Assembly (NCBI RefSeq): GCF_910592395.1
Contig: NC_088322.1
Coordinates: forward strand, 4,829,431 to 4,893,430
Length of the DNA: 64,000 nucleotides
Reading direction: 5' to 3'
Origin: Lineus longissimus
Lineage: Eukaryota; Nemertea; Pilidiophora; Heteronemertea; Lineidae
This document shows positions 9,209 through 18,886 of this stretch, piece after piece. The translations under genes were made by a program, and so were the position numbers. Under the pieces are notes generated by a model. The model made no database searches, was not told where the DNA came from, and saw only the letters and a list, made by a program, of their open reading frames with translations. Position 1 is the first letter of the stretch, and every line of letters starts with the position of its first letter.

Positions 9209-10317
9209 ATGTAAAGGATGACACACAGCAGTATCTAAGGGATTTGTACTACAACCCCGAGAGTCCCGTGGCTTACAGTTCTTTGAGTAAGATGTGGAAA
9301 CAGGTCAAGGAAGATGGTAAACTTATTAAACAAAAAGAAGTTAAAGAATTTCTAGACACACTACCAACTCACCAACTACACAAACCGGCCATTAAGAAAT
9401 TCACCTCCAGGAAAACAATGGTATCGTACATCGATCAACAGTGGCAAGCCGACCTGGTTGACATGCAGAAATTCGAGAGTAAGAATAAAGGTTTCAGATT
9501 CATTTTAACAGTAATTGACCTATTCAGTCGCTATGCTTTGGCTCTAGCAGTTAAGAGCAAGAGAGGAGAAGAAATAAGAGATGCATTTAAAGTGATATTT
9601 GAGGAAGCTAAACCAGTTGTGGCGATACCAGAAAAGATCCAGTTTGATGACGGTACAGAATTCTACAACAAACACTTCAAGGAACTCTTAACAGAAAATG
9701 ACATAGAATGGTTCTCAACAAAATCTGATAAGAAGGCAGCGGTAGTAGAAAGATTCAACAGGACTCTTAAAGAAAAAATGTGGCGTTATTTCACTGCTAA
9801 GGAGACAGACAAGTGGATTGACGTACTGGATGACTTGGTCAGTGGCTACAACAACACATTTCACTCATCAATAGGTATGAAACCTGTAGACGCCAGAAAG
9901 ATGGAAAACGAAGGAGCTGTGTGGTACAATCTTTACGGTCTTCACCTCAAAAAAACCTTTGGTGATCCAAAGTACAAAGTAGGTGACAGTGTAAGAATTT
10001 CAAAATACAAGTCCATTTTCGGTAAAGGTTACATGCCCAACTTCACTGAGGAAGTATTCCAAATCAAACATATCATCTTCACTCACCCTATCGTCTACAA
10101 ACTTGAAGATTATCATAAAGAGGAAATTCAAGGATATTTCTATGAAGAGGAATTGAGTTATGTTCCTAATCCTGACCAGCTAGAGTACAAGATCGAGAAA
10201 ATCTTGAGGCGCAAGACCAGTAAAGGCAAGAAATATGGATTAGTGAAATGGAAAGGATACAGTGATAAATTCAATGAATGGTTACCAATTTCAGGAATAA
10301 AAAGCCTAAAAGACTAA
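9205..10317 (+). CDS. INT: retrovirus-type integrase with C-terminal chromodomain
   Basis: Intact 370-residue protein that would insert the element's DNA into the host genome. The catalytic core carries D83 in WQADLVDM, D148 in FDDGTEF and E182 in VVERFNRT, a D-D-E triad with 33 residues between the last two. After an SH3-like region (VGDSVRISKYK) comes a chromodomain at about residues 328-367: YKIEKILRRK, then GLVKWKGY and NEWLPISGI. Chromodomains on integrases direct insertion to methylated histone H3 in chromoviruses and are also found in Polintons. The start overlaps the palindromic start site shared with the ATPase. No mutation of a key residue is visible, so the enzyme may still be functional. 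Confidence 0.93.
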   Translation: MDVKDDTQQYLRDLYYNPESPVAYSSLSKMWKQVKEDGKLIKQKEVKEFLDTLPTHQLHKPAIKKFTSRKTMVSYIDQQWQADLVDMQKFESKNKGFRFILTVIDLFSRYALALAVKSKRGEEIRDAFKVIFEEAKPVVAIPEKIQFDDGTEFYNKHFKELLTENDIEWFSTKSDKKAAVVERFNRTLKEKMWRYFTAKETDKWIDVLDDLVSGYNNTFHSSIGMKPVDARKMENEGAVWYNLYGLHLKKTFGDPKYKVGDSVRISKYKSIFGKGYMPNFTEEVFQIKHIIFTHPIVYKLEDYHKEEIQGYFYEEELSYVPNPDQLEYKIEKILRRKTSKGKKYGLVKWKGYSDKFNEWLPISGIKSLKD

Positions 10318-10361
10318 AAACCTTAATTTAAAATCTTTTTATCCTTTAAATCAAGCTAGAA

Positions 10362-11144
10362 ATGGAAGGACAGATATTTAACGTTAACTATGGTACTGTC
10401 AATGTTTATCAGTATCCTGTTAATCAGTATCCTGTTAATCAGTATCAACCAGTAGTTTCAGGGCCTACATTTAAATGTGTTAAGTGCGATGTAACAAAAC
10501 CTGAAAGTGAATTTGAAAAGAACAGAAGAGGCAATTTACTGGATTATTGTAAAGAATGTGGTTCAACTGAAATCAAGAAATGCGGTAAATGTGGAGAAGT
10601 TAAATTACTAAGTGATGGTGAATTCGGTAAAGATGGAAATAGAGGTAACTGAAGATCATGTTTTAATTCATATTACAAAAAGGATTACCTTGACCAAAAT
10701 GGTAATAGAGACAGACACAAAATTAGGGTTGGTCTTAACCGCATTTCTAAGGGAAAGTGTACTGGTAATTCATCATTCAATCTAGGATGTACAGACAGTT
10801 TCTTCTCACAGTGGTTAGAGTACCAGAGGAGTCTATCTCCAATAGTAGAAGAAGAGTTGGATCATGTCTTACCAATCAAGGAATTCAAAGATAAACCTGA
10901 ACTGTGTTACTCTTGGTTTAACATTCGACCAATGTCTAAAACACAAAACAGGCAGAAGAGTTCCACAGTCGACTACACACTATTTAAGGATCAATTGTGC
11001 CGCTCATTTAACTTTATGGTCAATAAGCGTAATGAAAACTGGTTTGACTATCGAGACCAAAACGTGATAAACGAGTGGAGAAGGATAACAAACAAGTATT
11101 TTTGGGATAACCCAGAATTTAACGATATCCTTCTACTTAATTAA
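10362..11144 (+). pseudogene. zinc-finger/HNH-like endonuclease, interrupted by an in-frame TGA
   Basis: The frame opens at 10362 with a Tyr/Pro/Asn repeat (YQYPVNQYPVNQY). A four-cysteine module follows (CVKCDVTKPESEF ... YCKECG) and then a second pair (CGKCGEV). A TGA at 10650-10652 interrupts it, but the same frame stays open for another 164 codons. That part contains LDHVLPI and WFNIRPMSKTQNRQK, which look like the His-rich and Asn elements of HNH nucleases. The absence of any frame change and the continued protein-like composition argue for a recent nonsense mutation, or an unusual readthrough. The role would be DNA cleavage, for example in processing replication intermediates; this is inference. 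Confidence 0.6.
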
Positions 11145-11171
11145 TTTTCATCTTTATCTTCATCTGAATAA

Positions 11172-11474
11172 ATGAATAGAACTTGGGGTTACACAAAACG
11201 CCCACGTGATTGGAAAGAAAGATTAGAACGATTTCATAGAGAATTAGATGCAGAAGTAGAGTCAAAGTTGGAGCCTGAGCCCGAAAAACCTTTAAAACCT
11301 GCTGGGTTAGAAAAACCTGCTGGGCCAGAAAAACCTTTAAAATTTAATGTACTTCAAAAACCTGTAGTGTCTGCAAGATCAACACTAAACACTAGAAATG
11401 ACAGAACAACTGATTCTAGTTATTCCCACAAATTAAATGGATGGAGACAACAAGGTTTATCCAGATTTAAGTAA
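11172..11474 (+). CDS. basic, proline/lysine-rich small protein
   Basis: A 100-residue protein that begins in a TAAATGA context 27 bp after the HNH gene. The first 40 residues are charged and helical (RPRDWKERLERFHRELDAEV). The middle contains a short repeat, KPLKPAGLEKPAGPEKPLK, and the end is basic and polar. I do not recognise the family. Compact spacing on both sides (27 and 26 bp) supports a real gene. A DNA-condensing or core role would suit its charge but is not shown. Confidence 0.45.
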   Translation: MNRTWGYTKRPRDWKERLERFHRELDAEVESKLEPEPEKPLKPAGLEKPAGPEKPLKFNVLQKPVVSARSTLNTRNDRTTDSSYSHKLNGWRQQGLSRFK

Positions 11475-11500
11475 TTTAAACTCTGAAAGTCATTTAAACT

Positions 11501-12097
11501 ATGAAAGGTCTGAAAAGCATACAGAAAGTAAACCCTCAGGCTTTCAGACTACAACAAATATGTGATGTTAAGAGTTTCTTAGAAAGCGAGATTGAATTTA
11601 GAAGAAAGATATTTTCAAAGTACAAAAAAGCATTTAGTGTAATTACTGGCATTAGTCATAGTCTTAATTTTGTAAGCGTTGCGGCTGGCTCAGTTGGTGT
11701 GTCTGCACTGGCTGGTGTCATCACAGCACCAATAGGTTTAGCTTTGGGTGGTGTGACAATAGGAAGTGCCCTTTTTTCCTCATTTCTAAGTTGGCAGAAG
11801 AAAAGCATACTTAAGAAAATTGAAAAGCATGAAAAGTTGAGTATGCTTGCAATTTCAAAACTTAACACCATCAATGATCTTGTGAGTAAGGCCATGAGTG
11901 ATTCACACATTTCAACAGATGAGTTTACTTTGATTCTCAAGGAGAAGGAGAAATACATTTCGATGAAAAATTCCATCAGGAAAAAACAAAGGGAAACCAA
12001 TTCCAATGTCACTGTAGAGTCTTTAAAGAAGACTTTTTTAGAAGAAGGAAAAAAGATAGCTCAGACAGAGATGCTAGAAAAACTAAAAGTTCAGTAA
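11501..12097 (+). CDS. conserved two-helix membrane protein of Polinton/adintovirus-like elements
   Basis: A 198-residue protein. A basic N-terminal helix with FRRKIFSKYKKAFSVITG leads into a long glycine/alanine-rich hydrophobic region (about residues 55-95, with VSALAGVITAPIGLALGG) able to form a helical hairpin in a membrane. An amphipathic segment follows, containing KLNTINDLVSKAMSDSHIS and TLILKEKEKY. I recall this arrangement in uncharacterised proteins of related invertebrate elements. From about 12060 a different frame stays open to 12226 and encodes a proline-rich tail with PLPSAPPYS, so a frameshift may have removed a C-terminal tail. A membrane-penetrating virion role is possible but unproven. 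Confidence 0.55.
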   Translation: MKGLKSIQKVNPQAFRLQQICDVKSFLESEIEFRRKIFSKYKKAFSVITGISHSLNFVSVAAGSVGVSALAGVITAPIGLALGGVTIGSALFSSFLSWQKKSILKKIEKHEKLSMLAISKLNTINDLVSKAMSDSHISTDEFTLILKEKEKYISMKNSIRKKQRETNSNVTVESLKKTFLEEGKKIAQTEMLEKLKVQ

Positions 12098-12401
12098 ATC
12101 AAACAGGACTAAATAGTCCTAATCCTAATGTAGTGTATCACTATCACTATCACCATGACTTCGGTGTTAGGGGTGAATTTCCGCCAGTGCCACTACCATC
12201 AGCGCCACCATATTCATTAGTTTAATAAAGATTTTGCACTCAAGTGAAATTTGAATCGCTGTAATCTATGTAGCCTTCATAATACATTCCAAATGGTAAC
12301 GTTCTTATTCCATCTTCAAGTATGAACCTCTTATCATCAAAAGGACTGAGGCTTTTTTTGTCAACTTCTTCCAAATAGATTTGGTGTTTATCTGATCTTA
12401 A

Positions 12402-13285
12402 CCCTTTAGCTACTACGGATCCTACAATTTTCTACCTGCTGCTCACTGAAGTTTTAAAGCCAAATCATGATATTGACCAGGTAAAGAACTTTTGAAAAAA
12501 GAGATACAAAAAGTTGTATTTCATGCACTACAAGTGTTATTTATTTGGTAGAATACATTCACATCTACACGATTTTAGGCAATTTTAGTTGAATTAACCC
12601 TCCACGAACCAGAATTAACCCACCATCTTCGAATCTAAAATTTCAGCACAAACACCTCTTTTTATGGATAGAAATGACCAAAAATGTCAATGTATCACCA
12701 CAGAATGTCATATATTGATGGGTTACTGGCAAAACATATCGATCTTCCACTAATAACTTGCTATTTATGCACTTTTACTGACTTTTTTTAGGTGATAAAC
12801 ACGCACAGTGTATAAGCATGTACATTTACATGTAAGACTACTGTAGTGACCAAGCGGTATCATGCATCGGCTTTCGGCCTATATTACGCCCTGTGATCGT
12901 ACTTCATGAATGTCCACACCATCATATTCCAATTGTCCAGTCTCCTAACAATCTTTTGAAAGTAGTTAGATGAAAATCTGTCCAGTTTTGGTTCCACAAT
13001 GACCCAATTTGTGTCACGAAATTTTCGATCATAATCCAACATGGCGGCATTTTCACCAAAGTTCAAGATGGTCATTCAAAGCTATTTTTCTCTATGAAAA
13101 TACATTGTAGCACACCTAGAAACGAGTTTTAAATGAATTATAAGGTAGGCAACCATGTCCCCATGGTGTTATTAGTGAATTATGTGCATTGGTACAGGCG
13201 CAGTGGTAGATTTAAACAGGGGCGGCTATGGGCGGATCAGTGAGGAGCCGGGCGGGCGGCTACGGGCGGATCAGTAGCTAAAGGG
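12402..13285. mobile_element. piggyBac-type MITE inserted in the polymerase gene
   Basis: TTAA lies on both sides (12398-12401 and 13286-13289). The ends match in inverted orientation: CCCTTTAGCTACT at the left and AGTAGCTAAAGGG at the right. CCC-starting ends and TTAA duplication are the hallmarks of piggyBac. No transposase frame lies within its 884 bp, so it was mobilised in trans. Excision would reconnect the polymerase frame exactly. Confidence 0.88.
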
Positions 13286-13414
13286 TTAAGTGTCTCATCT
13301 TGTGGTAAAATGACATACTCTTTTCAAGACAATCAACATAGTCATCAAATGAGATATCTCTCTTTACTACATTCTTGGCAATACCCTTTAATTTTTTAGA
13401 ATCGTAATCTTTTG

Positions 13415-13477
13415 TCGAACTTTGTTCTCGGGACTTTGTCCTAGTCGAGCCTTGCTCTCCAGACATAGTCTTGGTCC
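13415..13477 (-). repeat. dispersed ~30-bp repeat, two tandem copies
   Basis: Two successive units inside the polymerase gene. In polymerase sense each has the pattern GAGA(A/G)CAAxG(T/C)TCGAC preceded by GGAC(A/C)AAG. They add a short Ser/Thr/Lys/Glu peptide (SGEQGSTRTKSREQSST) without breaking the frame. Related copies stand at 15341, 16080, 18369 and 19091. Confidence 0.6.
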
Positions 13478-15340
13478 TGTAAGCACACATCTTACTTCTC
13501 AGGGCAATGAATTCAGTCATCTCGACTCCTCCTAACTCATCCTTGAAATAACCTGGCACCTTCTTCTTACTGGTGTCATAGAGTGGATGATCTTTTGGAT
13601 AATTACTGAAGTCAAAATAGTGTTTCAACTCCTTTAAGTCTTTAGTTAAGTCATCAGTATTAATGTTAAGTACAAAGGAATCTGTATCTAGATACAGTAG
13701 TTCAATATTTTTCTCACCAAAGTACGGTTGAAGAACTTCATAATAGAATTCATACATTAATAATTTAGACAATTCAAGTACTGAAGCTCCTATGTAGATT
13801 GGTTTGTTGAATTTCATTGATGTTTTCCTCATGCTAATAGCAGCATTCTGTTCGTCAAATACGCATATCGATGAAAGCCTGGGATTGGCCATTACACTCC
13901 TGGCTCTCTCCCCGTCCGTTACCAATTCTATTTCCACCCTGTTCCTTACATTCTCACAAGTCTTTCCGTAGAAAGCATTATTCATGAGCTTGAAATATTC
14001 TTTCTCAAAATCAGTCTTAGAATCCATACGTCTTTTAGTATTAAAATCAATGTATGGTGCTAACCACTTTGATTGTTTAAAACATATCACCGAATGAACC
14101 CTCTTAAGTACCATTCCGTGCTTGAGGTAAAATTGTAGCATTCTGTAATGCACTATCCTTTTGTGTTAGTATTAGTTTCTCTACATTTGATCTTTTATCA
14201 TCGCCCAGTAACTCTCTCTGGTAAGGACTTAATTCATCATCTTCAATAAAGAGAGATTCGGGACAGAATGGAAAGTTCCTTGACTTAAATTTAATATTTC
14301 CTGGATACTCCAAATCCACCTCTAAGAAGTAGCCTACTTCACTATCACTTGGAATTGCCATAATCTGCTCTTTACTGATAACATTCATGTTAAGTGGATC
14401 AATATCTATCATTTCAAAACTACCATAGGGTTGAGGTTCCATCATAGACCATCCGTAAAGATTGTTTGCGTCTACGTAGAGTAGTTTGTGGTGTTCATCT
14501 GCCTTGACATGTCTTGTTCCCATAACACCCGAAATTCCACCTCGTATTGCTTTCTCAAAAGTAAGTAAGATGTTGGTATCAGTCAGTAGTTCTAGGTTTA
14601 TTCCTGTGTACTTCAAACCAGCTTGCCAGGTTAGGCCTGGTGCCGAGTAACAGTGACATGGATCTATCTGAAAGTAGTTCAAATTGACATCCCTGAATTT
14701 CTCAAATAAATCAGCTAAAAGGATCACATCAGTTTTGAGGTAGAGGTCAATGAACTCACCGTGATTCCTGATCTTGAAATGATCCCATATTACCTTAGCC
14801 TCATCATAGGCAGAATCAGGTGCCATTTCATTTTTCAATTCGTCAAAAAACATAGACTTTTCTAGGTAAGTGACATTGTAGCTTTCATGTGATGTGTAAA
14901 AAGAGTAAGGTACTGAACCCTTCTTCCTCAATAGTTTAAAATCAATGGTATTTGGGAACTTCTGTCTCGTAATTTTAAAGTCATCATCCAGCATTGATTT
15001 GGTTATGTTGTCTAAACTGGACTGCATGAATCTGTACGAGTCCAAAAACCTGAAACAACCGAACTGAAATGAGATGTATTCCTCTGCTGTTTTGGCAAGT
15101 AATTTCAGTTTCTTGTACTTCGGTAGTTTAGTCATTAAGTCTTTAATAAACAGGTGTGAATCATAATTACTAAGATTGTGAAAAAATACTGGAACGAACA
15201 TGGCTTTATTTTCATTCAAATTGCATGAGCTGTGAGCAGCACCTCGATATCTACCACTGTAGTGATCGTGATCCTTGACCTTGTCATATCCTAAAGGTTG
15301 ATTACAGTAATAACATTGTGTTTCTAATTGATATCTCTGC

Positions 15341-15375
15341 CAGTCGGACTTCGTCCTGAGAGCAGAGCTCGAGTC
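15341..15375 (+). repeat. dispersed ~30-bp repeat, inverted orientation
   Basis: Starts CAGTCGGACTTCGTCC and continues TGAGAGCAGAGCTCGAGTC. It lies inside the polymerase gene in the opposite orientation to the copies at 13415 and 16080, and is closest to the copy at 19091. Confidence 0.6.
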
Positions 15376-16079
15376 TTCATCTGTCATTGTTAGAGGAAAG
15401 TTACAGTTCATTAAATTAGAGAATTGTTCTTCCAGCCTGATTAACCAGTTACAGAACACATCTACAACATCAGCACCCCTGTGAGACACATACTGGCTAC
15501 TGTAAAGTTGTGGGTAGTCTGAGTGAACATAAACACCAACAGCTGATGCATGTTGTTTGAATAGTTTTTTAGTGGTAACAGTGGTATCTGTCTGAGTTGT
15601 GTTATCATTGACTGTTGTGCTTAACGCTTCGAAATCAGCATAGATTACAAAGGGAACTCTATTTTTAAATGAGTGTTTTTCAAATTTAAGCTGTGACCAT
15701 TTACTGTTAGGTGGAGGCAGACTGATCTTACAGTAATCGTGTTCTCCACATTTCTTTTTATGATTGTCTAGTGTAGACTTCCTGTAAAAGTAATTCATGC
15801 ATCTCCTGCAAAGATACACTCTATGAGCGAGTGACCTGAAGAAAAGATTGATGTCTCTTATGTACATGAAATGGTCCTTGAAATAGAGCAGATCAATGAC
15901 ATCATCATCGTCATAATTCTTGGACAGGTAGAGAGGTTCTAGTTTTGCGGCATAAATGCTTTTAGCCCATTCGTTCTCTAACTTGAACACATTAATTTTG
16001 AGATTATTATCACTCTCTATCTTAGGGATATCCTTTTGAATACATACAGGAAATGAGTCTATTTTGATATCAGTAGTTT

Positions 16080-16105
16080 TCGAACTCTGTTCTCGTGACG
16101 AAGTC
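16080..16105 (-). repeat. dispersed ~30-bp repeat
   Basis: Copy with the core GAACTCTGTTCTCGTGACG on the plus strand. It encodes the insert SSREQSSK in the polymerase N-terminal region, matching the peptide SREQSS of the copy at 13415. Confidence 0.6.
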
Positions 16106-16905
16106 ATTTCTAGCATATCAGTAGTGATATTGAATGTACTCTCAGGATTTTCTTTTAGATATTTAGCGGCCAATAAAGACCAGAGAAAACATTTATTGTC
16201 ATTCGACTCCACATTGATTACAGCTTTTGTTTTAAATGGTAATTTAGTGTAATGACCACCTTTACACCTCTTGTAAGAACAGATGGTCATGTTACAAGAC
16301 TCTATTTTGTTCAGTGTAAGTCCAGACCCTTGAAAGTACCTTTCCTCAATCTGTGTCTTAATGTAGTTTAACTGGTTGGTTATGGCATAAATTGCCTGGT
16401 TCCTTGAAATTATGCTTTCCATTGGAGACTGTATGGGGTGTGTTACACTTTCACCTTGACGATCAAACTGAGCAAATACTGATATGCTTATTTTGTGATG
16501 GTAATCATTGAGTTGAAATAATACCTCCTCTAATTTCTCTCTGTATTCATACACTTGTTTAGCTTCTCTGTCAATCTTCAAACTAATGGTGACTACAGGC
16601 TTGCCAAATTGTTTTACTATTTCTACTCCACTCACTTTCTTTATGCCATCTAGCTCATTTTCCTCAAATGCAAGTTTCTTATCCATACTTTTAGTGATGA
16701 GTGATGGGGCTCGGGGTTGAGCAATAGGGACATAATCCGGATTTAATTTGGTCAGGTGACCTTTGGTTCTCCTGTGAATGGCCATATTATTGTATGATAT
16801 GTACTTGTCACATGTAGTGCAAAGTATTTTCTGATTCTTATCAGTCATTCTATTTTATTAGACTAAAATTTATCAAATTCAATAAATCTCTTGAATTAAA
16901 TAGAA

Positions 16906-17910
16906 ATGGACTTCATAATCAATGAACAAGAATGTAATGAAGCCAAATTTGAGTACTACTTAACAGACCAATTAGACATAAAATCCATTACTTTGAAATC
17001 GATAACCTTTTACAATTCATGGTGGACAGGTGATTTTCTACCAGAGGGAGTCAGGATTTTCTCATTTCTAGTCGAAATAACCAGAATTACAACAAATGAG
17101 CCCTTAGATAAACAATTATGGTGTATGGATGAATTTAGGACATTATTTGCTCCTGGACGTGAAACAGATACACTTGAAAAGGAAGTCATGAAAGTTTGCG
17201 AACGGCATTTGGAAAATGAATCTACCACAACTAAAGACACCATTACTAAATACACATTTCCATACTCTCGACATTTTAGTTTAAGTGAGTTTTGTGAGGT
17301 ATGGCAAAAATACATAAAAGAAATTGGAATTAGCCATGTGAAAATTTACTGCGATAACAATAATTACATAACCCTTGAACTTACAGAGGATAAAGAGTAC
17401 CCTCTGAAAGTAGACAAGTTAGATAAAAATGAAAAAATCAAGATTGAGAGAAACACAGAAGGTTTTCAAATAAGCAAAACCATAAGAGAGGTGATAAAAA
17501 AACAGCTCACAGTGGTGAATGAGTGGTTTGGCTTTAAGAAAACTAAATTCACCAAGAAAGGAAAATACCACTCCACAAGACCACTCAACTTTTACAGGAA
17601 ATATCTATTCCTGCAAGCTAATTTGGTTGACAAAGCTAAGACCCTCTACAACAATAAACCATCTGACATTTTCTGCATCATACCTGTAGAAGATGGTGAC
17701 CAAATAAAAATGCAGCGATTCGAACCGAATTGTAAGAAAACGATAAATAAGTGTACTAATCACATAAAATTAGAAATCACTGATGAGAATGGTAAGCTAG
17801 TTAATTTCAGAGGAACAGAGGTTTCTTTAGAGTTAAGAATAGAGTTAAACTCTTGTGGTGAAGACAAGCACCTCGGACCACCTGATGAGATCATTCCATT
17901 AAAGGAATAG
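16906..17910 (+). CDS. second penton/minor-capsid-like protein
   Basis: Intact 334-residue protein divergent from the polymerase (57 bp between starts). The C-terminal part (IPVEDGDQIKMQRFEPN, then HIKLEITDENGKLVNFRGTE) repeats the pattern found at the end of the penton-like gene at 7368-8104 (LNIRLTDEKGDIIDLNG), so the two look like paralogues sharing a jelly-roll-type C-terminal domain. The middle is charged and differs. A second spike, fibre or minor capsid protein is the likely role; this is inference from the pattern. Its last 20 bp overlap the end of the convergent gene 17891-18349. Confidence 0.55.
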   Translation: MDFIINEQECNEAKFEYYLTDQLDIKSITLKSITFYNSWWTGDFLPEGVRIFSFLVEITRITTNEPLDKQLWCMDEFRTLFAPGRETDTLEKEVMKVCERHLENESTTTKDTITKYTFPYSRHFSLSEFCEVWQKYIKEIGISHVKIYCDNNNYITLELTEDKEYPLKVDKLDKNEKIKIERNTEGFQISKTIREVIKKQLTVVNEWFGFKKTKFTKKGKYHSTRPLNFYRKYLFLQANLVDKAKTLYNNKPSDIFCIIPVEDGDQIKMQRFEPNCKKTINKCTNHIKLEITDENGKLVNFRGTEVSLELRIELNSCGEDKHLGPPDEIIPLKE

Positions 17911-18349
17911 TACATTTCTTCTCTTTAACTACAGGTTTAACAAGAGGGCTAATTGACCCCTTCCTGAGTGATCCCTTCATGACTGCTTCATTCAAGCCTG
18001 ATCGCTGCTCTTTACTTACTTTTTTAGGAAGTTTCTTAAACATGATAAATGCTGCTAAAATAATTGCACCTAAACCTACATAGACATAGGTATTACTGGT
18101 AGATTCACGCAGTGATACATCAGTATTTTGAGATTGTGGTTCTTCTTCCTCTACTTCTTCTTCCTCCTTTTCCACAACTCTGTTGTTTGGTGAGGAGTAC
18201 TGTACTTTAAATGTCGTCTTATCCTTTTTTATCCTCTTAAATTCCTGAGATCTTCTACCCAGTTCTCTAGACCATGCTAATTGTTTCTCTGATCGAGGTT
18301 TCTTAGACACTGAAACTTTAGTAGTATCAGTTACAGTTTCAAGTTCCAT
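17891..18349 (-). CDS. single-pass membrane protein with basic N terminus
   Basis: A 152-residue protein starting in the TAAATGG context. The N-terminal half is basic (SKKPRSEKQLAWSRELGRR), followed by an acidic Glu run (EKEEEEVEEEEP), one transmembrane helix (YVYVGLGAIILAAFIMF, about residues 89-105) and a basic tail. Family unknown. It ends over the last codons of the penton-like gene in opposite orientation, a compact arrangement usual in viruses. A virion core or inner membrane-anchored protein is conceivable. Confidence 0.5.
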   Translation of the reverse strand: MELETVTDTTKVSVSKKPRSEKQLAWSRELGRRSQEFKRIKKDKTTFKVQYSSPNNRVVEKEEEEVEEEEPQSQNTDVSLRESTSNTYVYVGLGAIILAAFIMFKKLPKKVSKEQRSGLNEAVMKGSLRKGSISPLVKPVVKEKKCTIPLME

Positions 18350-18368
18350 TTATCTTGGCCGAATAAAT

Positions 18369-18394
18369 TCGAACTATGTTCTCATGACCAGGTT
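18369..18394 (-). repeat. dispersed ~30-bp repeat between two genes
   Basis: Copy with the plus-strand core GAACTATGTTCTCATGACC, lying in the 48-bp spacer between the minus-strand genes. It shows the repeat is not tied to coding sequence. Confidence 0.55.
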
Positions 18395-18397
18395 AAT

Positions 18398-18835
18398 TTA
18401 GTCTTCTTTATCATCACTATCTGTGATATCTAGACTTTCATCTATTGGTTTGTCACATTCAGAGACAGTCATATTTGGTGTATTCATTGATGATTCCTCA
18501 TGACAATGGCCTAAAGTAATAAGTGTTGTTGAAGCAAGTGCCGTCAATGCTCCCATTTTGATACTAAACCATCCAAGCCATTTGTCAAGTTCATTGGTAA
18601 CGATGTAATCATTTCTGAGGTCATGGTAAAGATCATCCTCGTCATCTATTGGTAATAACCACCTTGATAATTTAGTGTAAGCTTTAAGTACTGTCTTACC
18701 CAAAGAATCATTAAGTCTGGCAGCCATCTTTGTCTGGTAGATTCTGTGGTGTTTTAAGAGTTCCTTTTCTGTCATATTATCTAAGTCATTTAAAGTTAGT
18801 TGTTTTAAGTAAATACTTGCTTTTCCCAGTTGCAA
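18398..18835 (-). CDS. uncharacterised protein with one hydrophobic segment
   Basis: The frame gives up to 145 residues. The first codon available upstream is TTG, and the first ATG is at about residue 21 (MTEKELLKHH), so the true start is uncertain. The N-terminal part is basic and helical, a hydrophobic stretch lies at about 93-108 (MGALTALASTTLITLG), and the C terminus is acidic. I do not recognise the family. It keeps the minus-strand order and tight spacing of its neighbours. Confidence 0.45.
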   Translation of the reverse strand: MQLGKASIYLKQLTLNDLDNMTEKELLKHHRIYQTKMAARLNDSLGKTVLKAYTKLSRWLLPIDDEDDLYHDLRNDYIVTNELDKWLGWFSIKMGALTALASTTLITLGHCHEESSMNTPNMTVSECDKPIDESLDITDSDDKED

Positions 18836-18886
18836 CTAAAATTTCTAAGTCTTGTTTGGCTTTAAGGCCACTATCAGTCAAATAGT

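Larger units (their letters stand above)
12240..16848 (-). pseudogene. POLB: protein-primed family B DNA polymerase, frameshifted and split by a MITE
   Basis: It would replicate the element from a terminal protein. The first frame (914 codons, 16848 to 14104) has a C2H2-like N terminus (CTTCDKY...HRRTKGH), another finger near 345, exonuclease motifs YADFEAL (about 405), NLSNYDSHLF (about 553) and YLKTDVILLADLF (about 702), and polymerase motif A VDANNLYGWSM (about 790). An insert with CYYCNQ and DHDHYSGRYRGAAH resembles endonuclease VII/HNH. The second frame (14153 to 13278) holds motif B KLMNNAFYGKT and motif C LYLDTDSF. The frames overlap by 50 bp and a single shift there breaks the gene. 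The last about 50 codons (12240-12397) are cut off by the MITE at 12402-13285, whose first bases supply a premature stop. All catalytic residues are still present. Confidence 0.88.

Noticed and set aside
12884-13075. Short frame inside the piggyBac-type MITE
   Set aside because: It is only 63 codons, has no motif, and lies in a non-autonomous element, so it is probably chance.
14104-14153. Programmed ribosomal frameshift in the polymerase
   Set aside because: No heptameric slippery sequence or following structure was evident in the overlap. Other genes of the element carry similar one-base breaks, so mutation or sequencing error is simpler.
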